In this document: piece by piece, positions 52,628 to 59,921 of the stretch
Layout of the letters: each line of letters opens with the position of its first letter
Numbering within the stretch: position 1 is the first letter of the stretch
Notes under the pieces: generated by a model
Seen by the model: the letters and a program-made list of their open reading frames with translations, nothing else
What the model was told of the DNA's origin: nothing
Databases searched by the model: none
Position numbers and translations under genes: made by a program
Assembly: GCA_017539165.1 (NCBI GenBank)
Contig: JAFYHN010000057.1
Location: forward strand, 1 to 59,921
Origin: Eubacterium sp.
GTDB lineage: Bacteria > Bacillota > Clostridia > Lachnospirales > Lachnospiraceae
DNA: 59,921 nt
Reading direction: 5' to 3'

Positions 52628-53906
52628 AGGGGCTAGTTGTTTTTTTGAAGTATGTGATGCTGAGATACCATCGAATTATGAGATAAGAATGCTCCAGAAT
52701 AATTCATTTAAATATATTCCTCCGACAGAATTGAGAGAGATAGACGGAAGGAAAAGTATTTATGTAAAAATAGATGGCTTAGGAACACTTGTCAGCAGAT
52801 TTAGAAAATATATTCCTGAGAAAAAGGAATTGGAAAAACTTCTAATATCTATAAAAAGGTGCATGTCAGAACTTCAGGATTATATGTTGGATCCTGGAGG
52901 GATGGTAATAGATATGGAACATATACTCTATTCTTCGGGAGAGGATAGATATAAGTTCGTGTACATTCCTGGATACAATCTGTCGTTTAGAAAGCAGATG
53001 AAAGATCTTTTTGAAGACATTATGAGGATATTTGATCACAAGGATCAGGACGGAGTTGTTTATCTATATGATCTGTACAGCAAAATCCTTATGGAAAACT
53101 TCACGCCTGACCTGTTCTGCAAGTTGATAAAAGAAAAGGAAGATATTCCAATAAAAGCGAAAGTGATCCAGACAGTTCCGGAGATAAAACAGGAAACAGA
53201 TTTTAGAACTATGCCCGATACTATAGAAGAAATCAAAACGGAAGATAAGGATAAGAATAGAAATATTGTGATGATCATAACGGCTGTTGCTGTTGCAGTC
53301 TTTATGTATATATTCCTTGGTTCCCAGTCACTTATGATCAGTGCAGTAATGGCACTGGTTATGGCAGTTTATATCGGCGTTGATATGATGCGAAAAAAAG
53401 AAGAAGAGGAAACCCGTTTAAGTATGGAACCATTATTGACATATGGAAGTTATGTGGCTGAAAGCGATGATGAGATCAGAAGACCAGAAATCGAAAAGAA
53501 AGAAGAACCTAAGAGGCTATTTAATGAAATAGAAGTTGCCGAAGTAGATGAGCCAGAGTTTTTTGAGACCACGGTTCTTATGGACGGAAATGAATTAACA
53601 AATGATTTAATGGGTATATCAAGGCTCATTCCGTGTGAAGGAAACAATAATGATCAGATATATCTTATAGAAGGGGAGACGCGGATCGGAAGAATGTCGG
53701 ATGCATGTGATATATGTATCGATGAACCATCTATAAGCAGAGTGCATGTGGTTCTGGAAAAGCAGGGCAAAACAGTAACGCTTAAAGATGTCGGATCTAC
53801 AAACGGTACATATTTGAATGAACACAGGTTAGAAAAAGATATATCAGAACAGCTTACTACAGGAGATATTATAAGCCTGGCCGGGCTGGCATATGAATGC
53901 AGATAG
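52605..53906 (+). CDS. DUF6382-FHA membrane protein
   Basis: A 433-aa protein common in clostridial Tad loci. Residues 1-180 form the DUF6382 domain (cytoplasmic, helical). After a charged linker, two membrane helices span about 220-262 (IVMIITAVAVAVFMYIFL, SLMISAVMALVMAVYIGV). A charged stretch follows, then a C-terminal FHA domain at about 350-430 with RIGR, SISRVHVVLE and GSTNGTYLNEHRL. FHA domains bind phosphothreonine, so assembly may be linked to a Ser/Thr kinase, not present here. Two adjacent ATGs follow AGGAGGTGG. Confidence 0.85.
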   Translation: MMILQKNRGASCFFEVCDAEIPSNYEIRMLQNNSFKYIPPTELREIDGRKSIYVKIDGLGTLVSRFRKYIPEKKELEKLLISIKRCMSELQDYMLDPGGMVIDMEHILYSSGEDRYKFVYIPGYNLSFRKQMKDLFEDIMRIFDHKDQDGVVYLYDLYSKILMENFTPDLFCKLIKEKEDIPIKAKVIQTVPEIKQETDFRTMPDTIEEIKTEDKDKNRNIVMIITAVAVAVFMYIFLGSQSLMISAVMALVMAVYIGVDMMRKKEEEETRLSMEPLLTYGSYVAESDDEIRRPEIEKKEEPKRLFNEIEVAEVDEPEFFETTVLMDGNELTNDLMGISRLIPCEGNNNDQIYLIEGETRIGRMSDACDICIDEPSISRVHVVLEKQGKTVTLKDVGSTNGTYLNEHRLEKDISEQLTTGDIISLAGLAYECR

Positions 53907-53925
53907 ATGAGAGAGAGGATAATAT

Positions 53926-56900
53926 ATGAATATAAAGACCAAAAGAATTATGGCATTTGTTATAGCAGTAACTATGGCATTGTCAATCATTCCGTATAGA
54001 GGAGTAAATACATATGCATTTGAAAATACAGAAAATGTAAAAGCGGATGGAGAAGAAACAGATATAGCAACTCCTACAGATCCAATAAATACCTTTGATA
54101 GAATATATTCGGAAGTAGACACTACATGTCTTGATTTCAGTGGATGTGAACTTCTGATGGTTCCGAAAAGCGAGGGGGTTATTACTGAAGATACTGAGAT
54201 CATTTCCGAAGTGGGCGGTGTCTATCTTTTGAGGTTTGAAAGTGAAGAAGAGACGCGTTTTGCCTATACATATTATTTTGATAAAGCTGAAATCATCGAG
54301 GTAAATGAAACAATAACGGGATGCGAATCAGACGAGGGCGAACCAACGGAAGGGACAGACCAAGAGGATATAGAAGAGACTGGTATTACAGAAGGGCGTG
54401 ATGAATATATAGCGCTTATTGATACCGGAGCGGATGGAAATAATGTTACAAAACAGATATCGGTGATAGGAGATGTTGTATCAGATGACAACGGTCACGG
54501 AAGTAAGATGGCTGCAGCAATCGCTGCAGTCAATCCTTTGGTACGAATCTTATCAATAAAAGCACTTGATAGCAGTAACAGAGGAAAACTTGCAGATATA
54601 TATGAAGCGATAGAGAGTGCTATATCTGAAAATGTATCTATCATTAATCTATCTGTCTCAAGTCTTGTGAGCACAGAAAGTGATATTATACAGAAGGCAG
54701 TGAAGGATGCAACAGATGCAGGGATATATGTAGTAGCTGCAGCAGGGAATAAAGGAGCCAGTGCTTCTTACTATACACCAGGCAATATACCGGAAGCATT
54801 TACTATCGGAGCCTGTGATAAGAATGGTAACCGGGTTTCCATATCGAATTATGGTTCTTGTGTAGACTACTATACTGAAGCGGATACTACTTCTGTTGCT
54901 GCAGCCAGATTTACAGGTTATCTTTCTATATACGGTATAAACGGTATAGAAAATAACAAAGATGTCTATACGAGAGAGAAGGTGGAAACTGAAGAAAAGG
55001 AGCCAGGGGTAATTATTGATAGTGAACCTATTGATACAGCGTCGGATACAGATGCGGTGCCAGATGAGAAACTAGACGAGAAACCGGTGAAAGGTGCTAT
55101 GGAAGGAACCATGGCTATTACAAATGGATCAGATGGGCTGAACTATCTTACGGTTACAAGGATATCCGGGGATAACTATAAATATTCAATAGGAACAAAC
55201 CATGGAACCTTTTATGCGTACTGTATAGATCCGAGTCTTATAAATCCAGATAATGAAGCGAATTATACTTTTAAACAACAACCGCTCGAATCATCCGGGA
55301 TTGCATATAAGAGAGAACTTACGACGGCACTCTGGTATGGACTGCATTACAGCAAGAGTGGAATACAGAGTTACAATGACTTCATCAAATCTATAGGTTA
55401 TTATTCTTCGGAAAATGACCTCTATAATCAGACTCATTATACAGCTGCATATGCGGCAGGTGGTGTTGGATATAGTAGAACAGCTTATCATGCTAAAGAT
55501 ACTTATGACAGGATGATGAGTTGGATTGAAAAAGCAGATCCAAATAAAGATGGTAAGTTTTACGTGGATACAGACGGTAATGAAGGAGATGCGGGTTCCG
55601 ATACAGAGAAGAAGTTTTATGCTGGAAATGGATATAGAGTCTACTTTGATTACAAAGGAGAAGATGTCAATAATCTAAGTTTTGCATTTGCAAGTGAAAG
55701 TAATGATAATGATGAGGCAAGTTACAATGTTAAGGTCAAAACAGAGGAGACTAAATCAGATTCTGTTTACGGATCTGGTCAGATAACAGAATGGATTCAC
55801 CTTATCCCACAGAATAAAAAGCCGTCTTCAGATATATGGGCAAATATCTCAACAAGAGTTCCTGTTCCTTCGAAAGGGAAGATATTTGTAGATGAGAATG
55901 GAAATGGAAAGATTGATAAAACATACACAAGTGGAAGTGCAGTAATATGGGGCAATTCCAAATTCAAGATATGGATAAATGATAAAGCCAGTAAAGGTCG
56001 TTATACCTCAGGAAGTTGTTTAAACAGTACAATATTTGCACAGACATGGGTTGCTTATACATCCAACTCCAAAGCACAGAGACTTGCATACCTATATATA
56101 CCTCAGTGTTCATCGATGCTTAACTTTTTCTGGAATGGATATGTTCCGGTGGAGAGATATGTAGCTATTCAGAAGATAGATGCCAATACCGGAAATCCGA
56201 TAAACGGAGTGACATTTGTTCTTAGTCATAATGGTGACAAGGAAAAGTATGCTTCAAATTATGATTCTTCTGCGCAGATAAAGATTGGGAATGACACAAT
56301 AAAGGGTTATGCATCGGCAGTTACCAGAACTGTGAAAGTTGGTAATAAGGAATATAAGGGTGTAGCTATATTCAAGTTTATAGATCTTCCAGAAAACAAA
56401 GAATATGGGTTTAGATTTTTAGAGGCTTCGGCTCCGAAACCATATAGAAATATTGAGGGCAACCTTAGTAAATCAGCGACTGATTTTAAAGAGATAAGTC
56501 CAGATGGTTCGAAGACATTTATTCTTAGTACATATGGTGAAGATAATACTGACAGGAGTGCAGCAATCATAAATGCGTTAAAATACAAAGTAAGAAACTA
56601 TAAACCTACATATGTAAAGCTAAATAAGTCTTCATCAAATACTTCTATTACAAGTGGAAATCCAAATTATTCTCTGGCAGGTGCAACCTACAGACTGTAC
56701 AGAACAAGAAACGATGCAGATAGTAATGCAAATTCTATTCATGAATTTGTAGTAAATGCGGATGGTGTAGCTGAAGAATGGCCGATACCTGTTGCATATA
56801 TGAATAAGAATGAAGATGGGACGCTAAAGAATACGGAATTCTACTATAAAGAAGTAAAAGCCGGAAAGAATTATAAATTGAATAAGTCTGTGGGTTCAGT

Positions 56901-59100
56901 TGTGGTTGCTGCTTCGAATCTTCAAGGGTCTCCTGCTTCTATAAAAGTTCAGGATGAACCGGTTTTGGCGAATGTTGAATGTATGATAATAAAGAAAGAC
57001 AAGTTATCAGGACTATCTCTTTCGGAAGGAGATTCGTCACTTGCAGGGACAAGCTTTACTGTGAAGTATTACGTTGATGACATTTCCGTTATACGTAGGA
57101 AACAGGACTTTGCTACTAAAACTCCGACCAAGACATTTAATATCAAAACGGCATGGAATGAAGAAAAGAAAGCATATGTGGCAAAAGTTCAGGATAAGCT
57201 TCCATTAGGATATATAACTATAGAAGAAACAGGTGCTCCGAAAAACTATAAGATTCAGAATTATAAAGCTGTTATTAACAACAGTAATAAAGAGTATGAA
57301 ATAACAGGAAGAGAAACATTTGTTCTTAAGTCTAAAGGAAGTGCAGGAACGGGATATGAAGATGGAACTGCATACTGGATAGAAGATGATGGAAAGGCTG
57401 CGAGAAATATAGCCATGACATATCAAGGAGAGATAAGTTTTATGGATACTCCTGTCAGGGCAGATCTTCATATTAAAAAGCAGGATAAGGATGGAAATGC
57501 TCTGGAAGGATTTAAGTTTAAAATTCTGAATACCTCTAATGGTGAGTTTCATTATATATATACGGATGAGAATGGAGAATATCATTCTTCGGCAAATAAG
57601 AATCCTAGAACGAGTGAAAGTATTAATGCAGCTGATACAAATGACTACGAAAAAGGAAATAAATATCCGCTATGGTTTGAAAATACGGAGAACAGTGAGA
57701 AGAAGATTCCATATTCGAATGAATATGGTGCTCTTTTGCCGGGAAATTATGAGGTGACAGAAGTAAGAGGTGGATTGAATAAAGATCCTAAGGGATATCA
57801 GTTGGAACCTGTAATGAGATTCGTTGTGGATGGAAAAACAGATGGAGCGGATATTAGTATAAGCTATAACGGAGCGGGTACAGTGATTGATTCGCCGGCT
57901 ATTGGTTTTGGTACAACGGCACTATGTATGGAAACTAACTCAGCTATGGCGCCTCAGAACACTGAGATAAGCATATCGGATATATGTTCATTTACATCAT
58001 TAAGAGCAGACACAGATTATACTATTGTAGGAACTGTAATGGTACGGGATATATCTACAGGAGAGTTAAGTGAGTATAAAGATTCGGAAGGTAATAACAG
58101 AAGAACGATAAAATCATTTAAAACAGGTAATGAATGGAATGGAACTATTTATTCGATAGATCAGGAAGAAGAGGTTCTGTTTAAAAAAGTTGATACAACG
58201 GATCTAAGTGGAAAGGATATTTTAATATATGAAGTATTGTATCTTGGTATAGTTACGGAAGCGGACTTAAATGACGAAGATACGGAATATAATCAATATG
58301 AAGATGGTGAGAAAGAGATTACATTTCCGATAAGACACGAAAATCCGGAAGATGAGAGTCAGACTATTCATATACCTAGGATAGCGACGACTGCAAATAC
58401 TTCGGAAGGAAAAGAAATTGAAGCCGGAGAAAAAGTCGTAATAGTAGATTCGGTTATGTACAGTAATTTATTGCCAGATACTTATACCATCAAAGGAAAA
58501 CTAATGAATAAATATACTGGAGAAGAAATCTACATAGATGAAAAAGCATTAGAGTCGCAGGTTACATTTACAATTGAAGATATAGAAGAATCAAATAAAA
58601 ATATGAGAGGAGCTCGAAACGGTCTGGTGGATGTTAGCTTTGAAGCTGATATGTCTAAACTCTTTAAAGAGGATTCTGATATATCTAATCTTGACGTAGT
58701 TGTGTTTGAAGAACTGTATGTTGGAGAAGGTAAGCCTGGAGATAGAAAGGTGGCGGAACATAAAGATATAGAAGATACAGATCAAACAGTTACAATAAAA
58801 AAGAAAGAAAAGATAACTACTGAAGAGACAACTGAAGTAACAACAGAAATTACGACGGAAACGACAACAGAAACAATAACGGCTGGGACGACACGTGAAA
58901 CAACTGAAGTGACAACACAGATCACTACAGAAGTCACTATAGAAAAACCCAAAGAGAAAGTATTTTCGAAAAAGAAAGAAGAAACCCCAAAGACAGGAGA
59001 TGAAGTCTCAATCGTGTTGGCAGTGATGATATCATTAATATCACTTGTCGTAGGACTTTTAATATTATATAAGAAGAGGATGAATAAAGAGGAAGAATGA
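53926..59100 (+). CDS. Giant sortase-anchored protein: subtilase, thioester-like, Cna and VaFE domains
   Basis: A 1724-aa surface protein. It has a signal peptide (about 1-30), then an acidic pro-like region with two copies of TPTDP/TEGTD-type spacers. A subtilisin-like domain (about 155-345) has D166 (IDTGAD), H191 (NGHGS), oxyanion Asn in AAAGN, and S323 in TTSVAAA instead of the usual GTSMAAP. A domain with FYAYCIDPS (C433) and NQTHYTAAYA (about 501-510) resembles thioester adhesin domains. Four Cna-type prealbumin folds follow (about 746-860, 893-1010, 1015-1160, 1180-1320). Two VaFE/T-Q ester repeats are at about 1331-1470 and 1486-1625 (DVVVFEELY). A Thr/Glu-rich spacer leads to TPKTG (1687-1691), a membrane helix and KKRMNKEEE. 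GAGAGGATA precedes the ATG. It is the last gene of the Tad run. Confidence 0.9.
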   Translation: MNIKTKRIMAFVIAVTMALSIIPYRGVNTYAFENTENVKADGEETDIATPTDPINTFDRIYSEVDTTCLDFSGCELLMVPKSEGVITEDTEIISEVGGVYLLRFESEEETRFAYTYYFDKAEIIEVNETITGCESDEGEPTEGTDQEDIEETGITEGRDEYIALIDTGADGNNVTKQISVIGDVVSDDNGHGSKMAAAIAAVNPLVRILSIKALDSSNRGKLADIYEAIESAISENVSIINLSVSSLVSTESDIIQKAVKDATDAGIYVVAAAGNKGASASYYTPGNIPEAFTIGACDKNGNRVSISNYGSCVDYYTEADTTSVAAARFTGYLSIYGINGIENNKDVYTREKVETEEKEPGVIIDSEPIDTASDTDAVPDEKLDEKPVKGAMEGTMAITNGSDGLNYLTVTRISGDNYKYSIGTNHGTFYAYCIDPSLINPDNEANYTFKQQPLESSGIAYKRELTTALWYGLHYSKSGIQSYNDFIKSIGYYSSENDLYNQTHYTAAYAAGGVGYSRTAYHAKDTYDRMMSWIEKADPNKDGKFYVDTDGNEGDAGSDTEKKFYAGNGYRVYFDYKGEDVNNLSFAFASESNDNDEASYNVKVKTEETKSDSVYGSGQITEWIHLIPQNKKPSSDIWANISTRVPVPSKGKIFVDENGNGKIDKTYTSGSAVIWGNSKFKIWINDKASKGRYTSGSCLNSTIFAQTWVAYTSNSKAQRLAYLYIPQCSSMLNFFWNGYVPVERYVAIQKIDANTGNPINGVTFVLSHNGDKEKYASNYDSSAQIKIGNDTIKGYASAVTRTVKVGNKEYKGVAIFKFIDLPENKEYGFRFLEASAPKPYRNIEGNLSKSATDFKEISPDGSKTFILSTYGEDNTDRSAAIINALKYKVRNYKPTYVKLNKSSSNTSITSGNPNYSLAGATYRLYRTRNDADSNANSIHEFVVNADGVAEEWPIPVAYMNKNEDGTLKNTEFYYKEVKAGKNYKLNKSVGSVVVAASNLQGSPASIKVQDEPVLANVECMIIKKDKLSGLSLSEGDSSLAGTSFTVKYYVDDISVIRRKQDFATKTPTKTFNIKTAWNEEKKAYVAKVQDKLPLGYITIEETGAPKNYKIQNYKAVINNSNKEYEITGRETFVLKSKGSAGTGYEDGTAYWIEDDGKAARNIAMTYQGEISFMDTPVRADLHIKKQDKDGNALEGFKFKILNTSNGEFHYIYTDENGEYHSSANKNPRTSESINAADTNDYEKGNKYPLWFENTENSEKKIPYSNEYGALLPGNYEVTEVRGGLNKDPKGYQLEPVMRFVVDGKTDGADISISYNGAGTVIDSPAIGFGTTALCMETNSAMAPQNTEISISDICSFTSLRADTDYTIVGTVMVRDISTGELSEYKDSEGNNRRTIKSFKTGNEWNGTIYSIDQEEEVLFKKVDTTDLSGKDILIYEVLYLGIVTEADLNDEDTEYNQYEDGEKEITFPIRHENPEDESQTIHIPRIATTANTSEGKEIEAGEKVVIVDSVMYSNLLPDTYTIKGKLMNKYTGEEIYIDEKALESQVTFTIEDIEESNKNMRGARNGLVDVSFEADMSKLFKEDSDISNLDVVVFEELYVGEGKPGDRKVAEHKDIEDTDQTVTIKKKEKITTEETTEVTTEITTETTTETITAGTTRETTEVTTQITTEVTIEKPKEKVFSKKKEETPKTGDEVSIVLAVMISLISLVVGLLILYKKRMNKEEE

Positions 59101-59147
59101 GAATAAAATACTGAAATATAATTACTTGCAAAAATATGATAAAAGTA

Positions 59148-59185
59148 GAACCAGTTGATCAAATTGATCGACTGGTTTTTCTTTT
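59148..59185 (+). terminator. Rho-independent terminator
   Basis: AACCAGTTGATC pairs with GATCGACTGGTT around AAATT, then TTTCTTTT. It ends the Tad/adhesin run. Confidence 0.9.
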
Positions 59186-59310
59186 AAGATGAAGATAAAG
59201 ATATTAAAAAATTTAGATGGAAAAAGTTGGGGTTAAATGCCCTTAAAAGCCCCACATATTGCGGCTGAAAAAAACTCTAAAAAAAAATAAAAATTTTTTT
59301 AAAAAAGGTG

Positions 59311-59339
59311 TTGACAGAGTGGGTCTCTTTTGTTATTAT
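59311..59339 (+). promoter_or_regulatory. Promoter of the tRNA/rRNA region
   Basis: TTGACA (59311-59316), 17 bp, TATTAT (59334-59339), preceded by A/T tracts (59266-59306) that act like an UP element in stable RNA promoters. The hairpin TCGCTG/CAGCGA (59348-59364) sits in the leader. 59186-59310 holds nothing else that I can identify. Confidence 0.8.
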
Positions 59340-59382
59340 AGACAAGCTCGCTGGAAAACAGCGACACAAAATAAGAGCTTCT

Positions 59383-59468
59383 GGAGAGGTATCGAAGTGG
59401 TCATAACGAGGCGGTCTTGAAAACCGTTTGTCCGCAAGGGCACATGGGTTCGAATCCCATCCTCTCCG
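59383..59468 (+). tRNA. tRNA-Ser (UGA anticodon)
   Basis: Acceptor GGAGAGG pairs with CCTCTCC (59461-59467), with G as discriminator. The anticodon stem CGGT-CTTGAAA-ACCG presents TGA. The long variable arm (TGTCCGCAAGGGCA) is typical of Ser, and the T arm is ATGGG-TTCGAAT-CCCAT. CCA is not encoded. It reads UCN codons, mainly UCA. Confidence 0.95.
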
Positions 59469-59523
59469 CTCCGGTTTATCTCAATTGATAAGCTAACATA
59501 TAATCGAAGAGATTCAGCGATTT

Positions 59524-59612
59524 GGAGAAGTACCCAAGTGGCTGAAGGGGCTCCCCTGGAAAGGGAGTAGGTCGTTAATAGCGGCGCGAGGGTTCAAATC
59601 CCTCCTTCTCCG
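59524..59612 (+). tRNA. tRNA-Ser (GGA anticodon)
   Basis: Acceptor GGAGAAG pairs with CTTCTCC (59605-59611), with G as discriminator. The anticodon arm CTCCC-CTGGAAA-GGGAG presents GGA. The long variable arm (GGTCGTTAATAGCGGC) is Ser-type, and the T arm is GAGGG-TTCAAAT-CCCTC. CCA is not encoded. It reads UCC and UCU. Confidence 0.95.
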
Positions 59613-59921
59613 TAATTCTTGGATAAAACCCAAGCTGAATCGAGAGAGATTATATAGTTTGCACCTTGATTATTTTGTAATCAAGCAAGCCTGCAGAGCA
59701 GTCTTGAAAACACTTCGTGTTTTGTGTATGTGACTTAGTCACATATCGTCGATTTCTTCGGGATCGATGACAGTTCTTTGATAACTTAATAATGATGACA
59801 ACCCCGAAAATTCTTTTAAATAAGAATATTCGGAATTGAACGAATCCAAATAAGAACAGTAAGTTTTGGAATGGTAAACGTTAACGTTTAACTATGACAA
59901 GGATAGTTGAGAAATCAACAC
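59613..59921 (+). other. Probable rRNA operon leader with boxA-like signal
   Basis: No coding sequence. A chain of hairpins is seen: CTTGATTA/TAATCAAG (near 59671-59688), AAAACAC/GTGTTTT, TATGTGAC/GTCACATA and TCGTCGAT/ATCGATGA. Then comes GTTCTTTGATAACT (about 59773), close to the boxA found in Firmicute rrn leaders and spacers (TGTTCTTTGAAAACT). A perfect 16-bp palindrome TAAACGTTAACGTTTA is at 59875-59890. The 16S gene itself is not in the window, so this is an inference. Confidence 0.5.

Noticed and set aside
58782-59162. 126-codon ORF on the - strand at the adhesin end
   Set aside because: It is the complement of the Thr-rich spacer, giving an artificial Val/Ser repeat.

Overview
The window is low-to-moderate GC Gram-positive DNA. 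Its gene content and order fit a monoderm member of Clostridia, most likely Lachnospiraceae (Coprococcus/Butyrivibrio-like; the genus is inferred, not proven). The grounds are strong AAGGAGG ribosome sites, sigma-A promoters with 17-bp spacers, MurT/GatD, MecA, RicT, long-form Hpf, a zinc-tailed SecA, a secretin-less Tad pilus locus and a sortase-anchored VaFE adhesin. Nearly all genes are on the + strand; only two (27369-28486) are on the - strand.

Left edge (1-4830): the 3' end of a group II intron (domains V and VI), hairpin repeat elements, and two tandem paralogous secreted proteins (FN3 + DUF4874 + DUF4832) that keep a matching promoter block. 4833-10031 is a housekeeping operon: ispE, tmk, holB, ricT, trmN6, rsmI. 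Next come a 56-aa 2x[4Fe-4S] ferredoxin absent from simple long-ORF views (10124-10294), a LUD-domain protein, mecA, and the cell-wall/translation cluster murT-gatD-tsaC-rpiB. A 232-bp multi-hairpin element closed by perfect 16-bp arms (16051-16282) precedes a secreted NlpC/P60 hydrolase whose leader holds two exact WalR-type boxes. Then follow hpf, a zinc-ribbon/QP-repeat membrane protein, secA, prfB (with its programmed +1 frameshift), hom, lysC and mgsA.

27369-34010 is mixed: a small hypothetical and larE on the - strand, a HAD phosphatase, an AlkD-like protein, a GTPase, and phosphoketolase xfp behind a 13-bp inverted repeat. 34011-41597 reads as one operon: cca, a CbxX/SpoVK-type AAA+ ATPase, a MATE transporter, an orphan HisA of the eukaryotic (yeast HIS6-like) type, and YfhO. 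A hybrid histidine kinase and a CytX-type permease follow, each as a single unit.

45243-59100 is the most distinctive region: a Tad/Flp pilus locus (TadZ, TadA, TadB, a TadC carrying an Ig-like insert, Flp pilin, DUF5702 protein, two TadE-like pseudopilins, one with a duplicated Cys/His tail, and a DUF6382-FHA membrane protein). It runs into a 1724-aa cell-wall-anchored protein that joins a subtilisin-like domain, a thioester-adhesin-like domain, Cna-type repeats, two VaFE repeats and a TPKTG sorting signal. I infer a surface attachment system in which pilus and adhesin are made together. No prepilin peptidase or sortase is in the window.

The right edge has a consensus promoter, two tRNA-Ser genes (UGA and GGA anticodons) and a hairpin-rich leader with a boxA-like sequence, suggesting that an rRNA operon starts just beyond the window.
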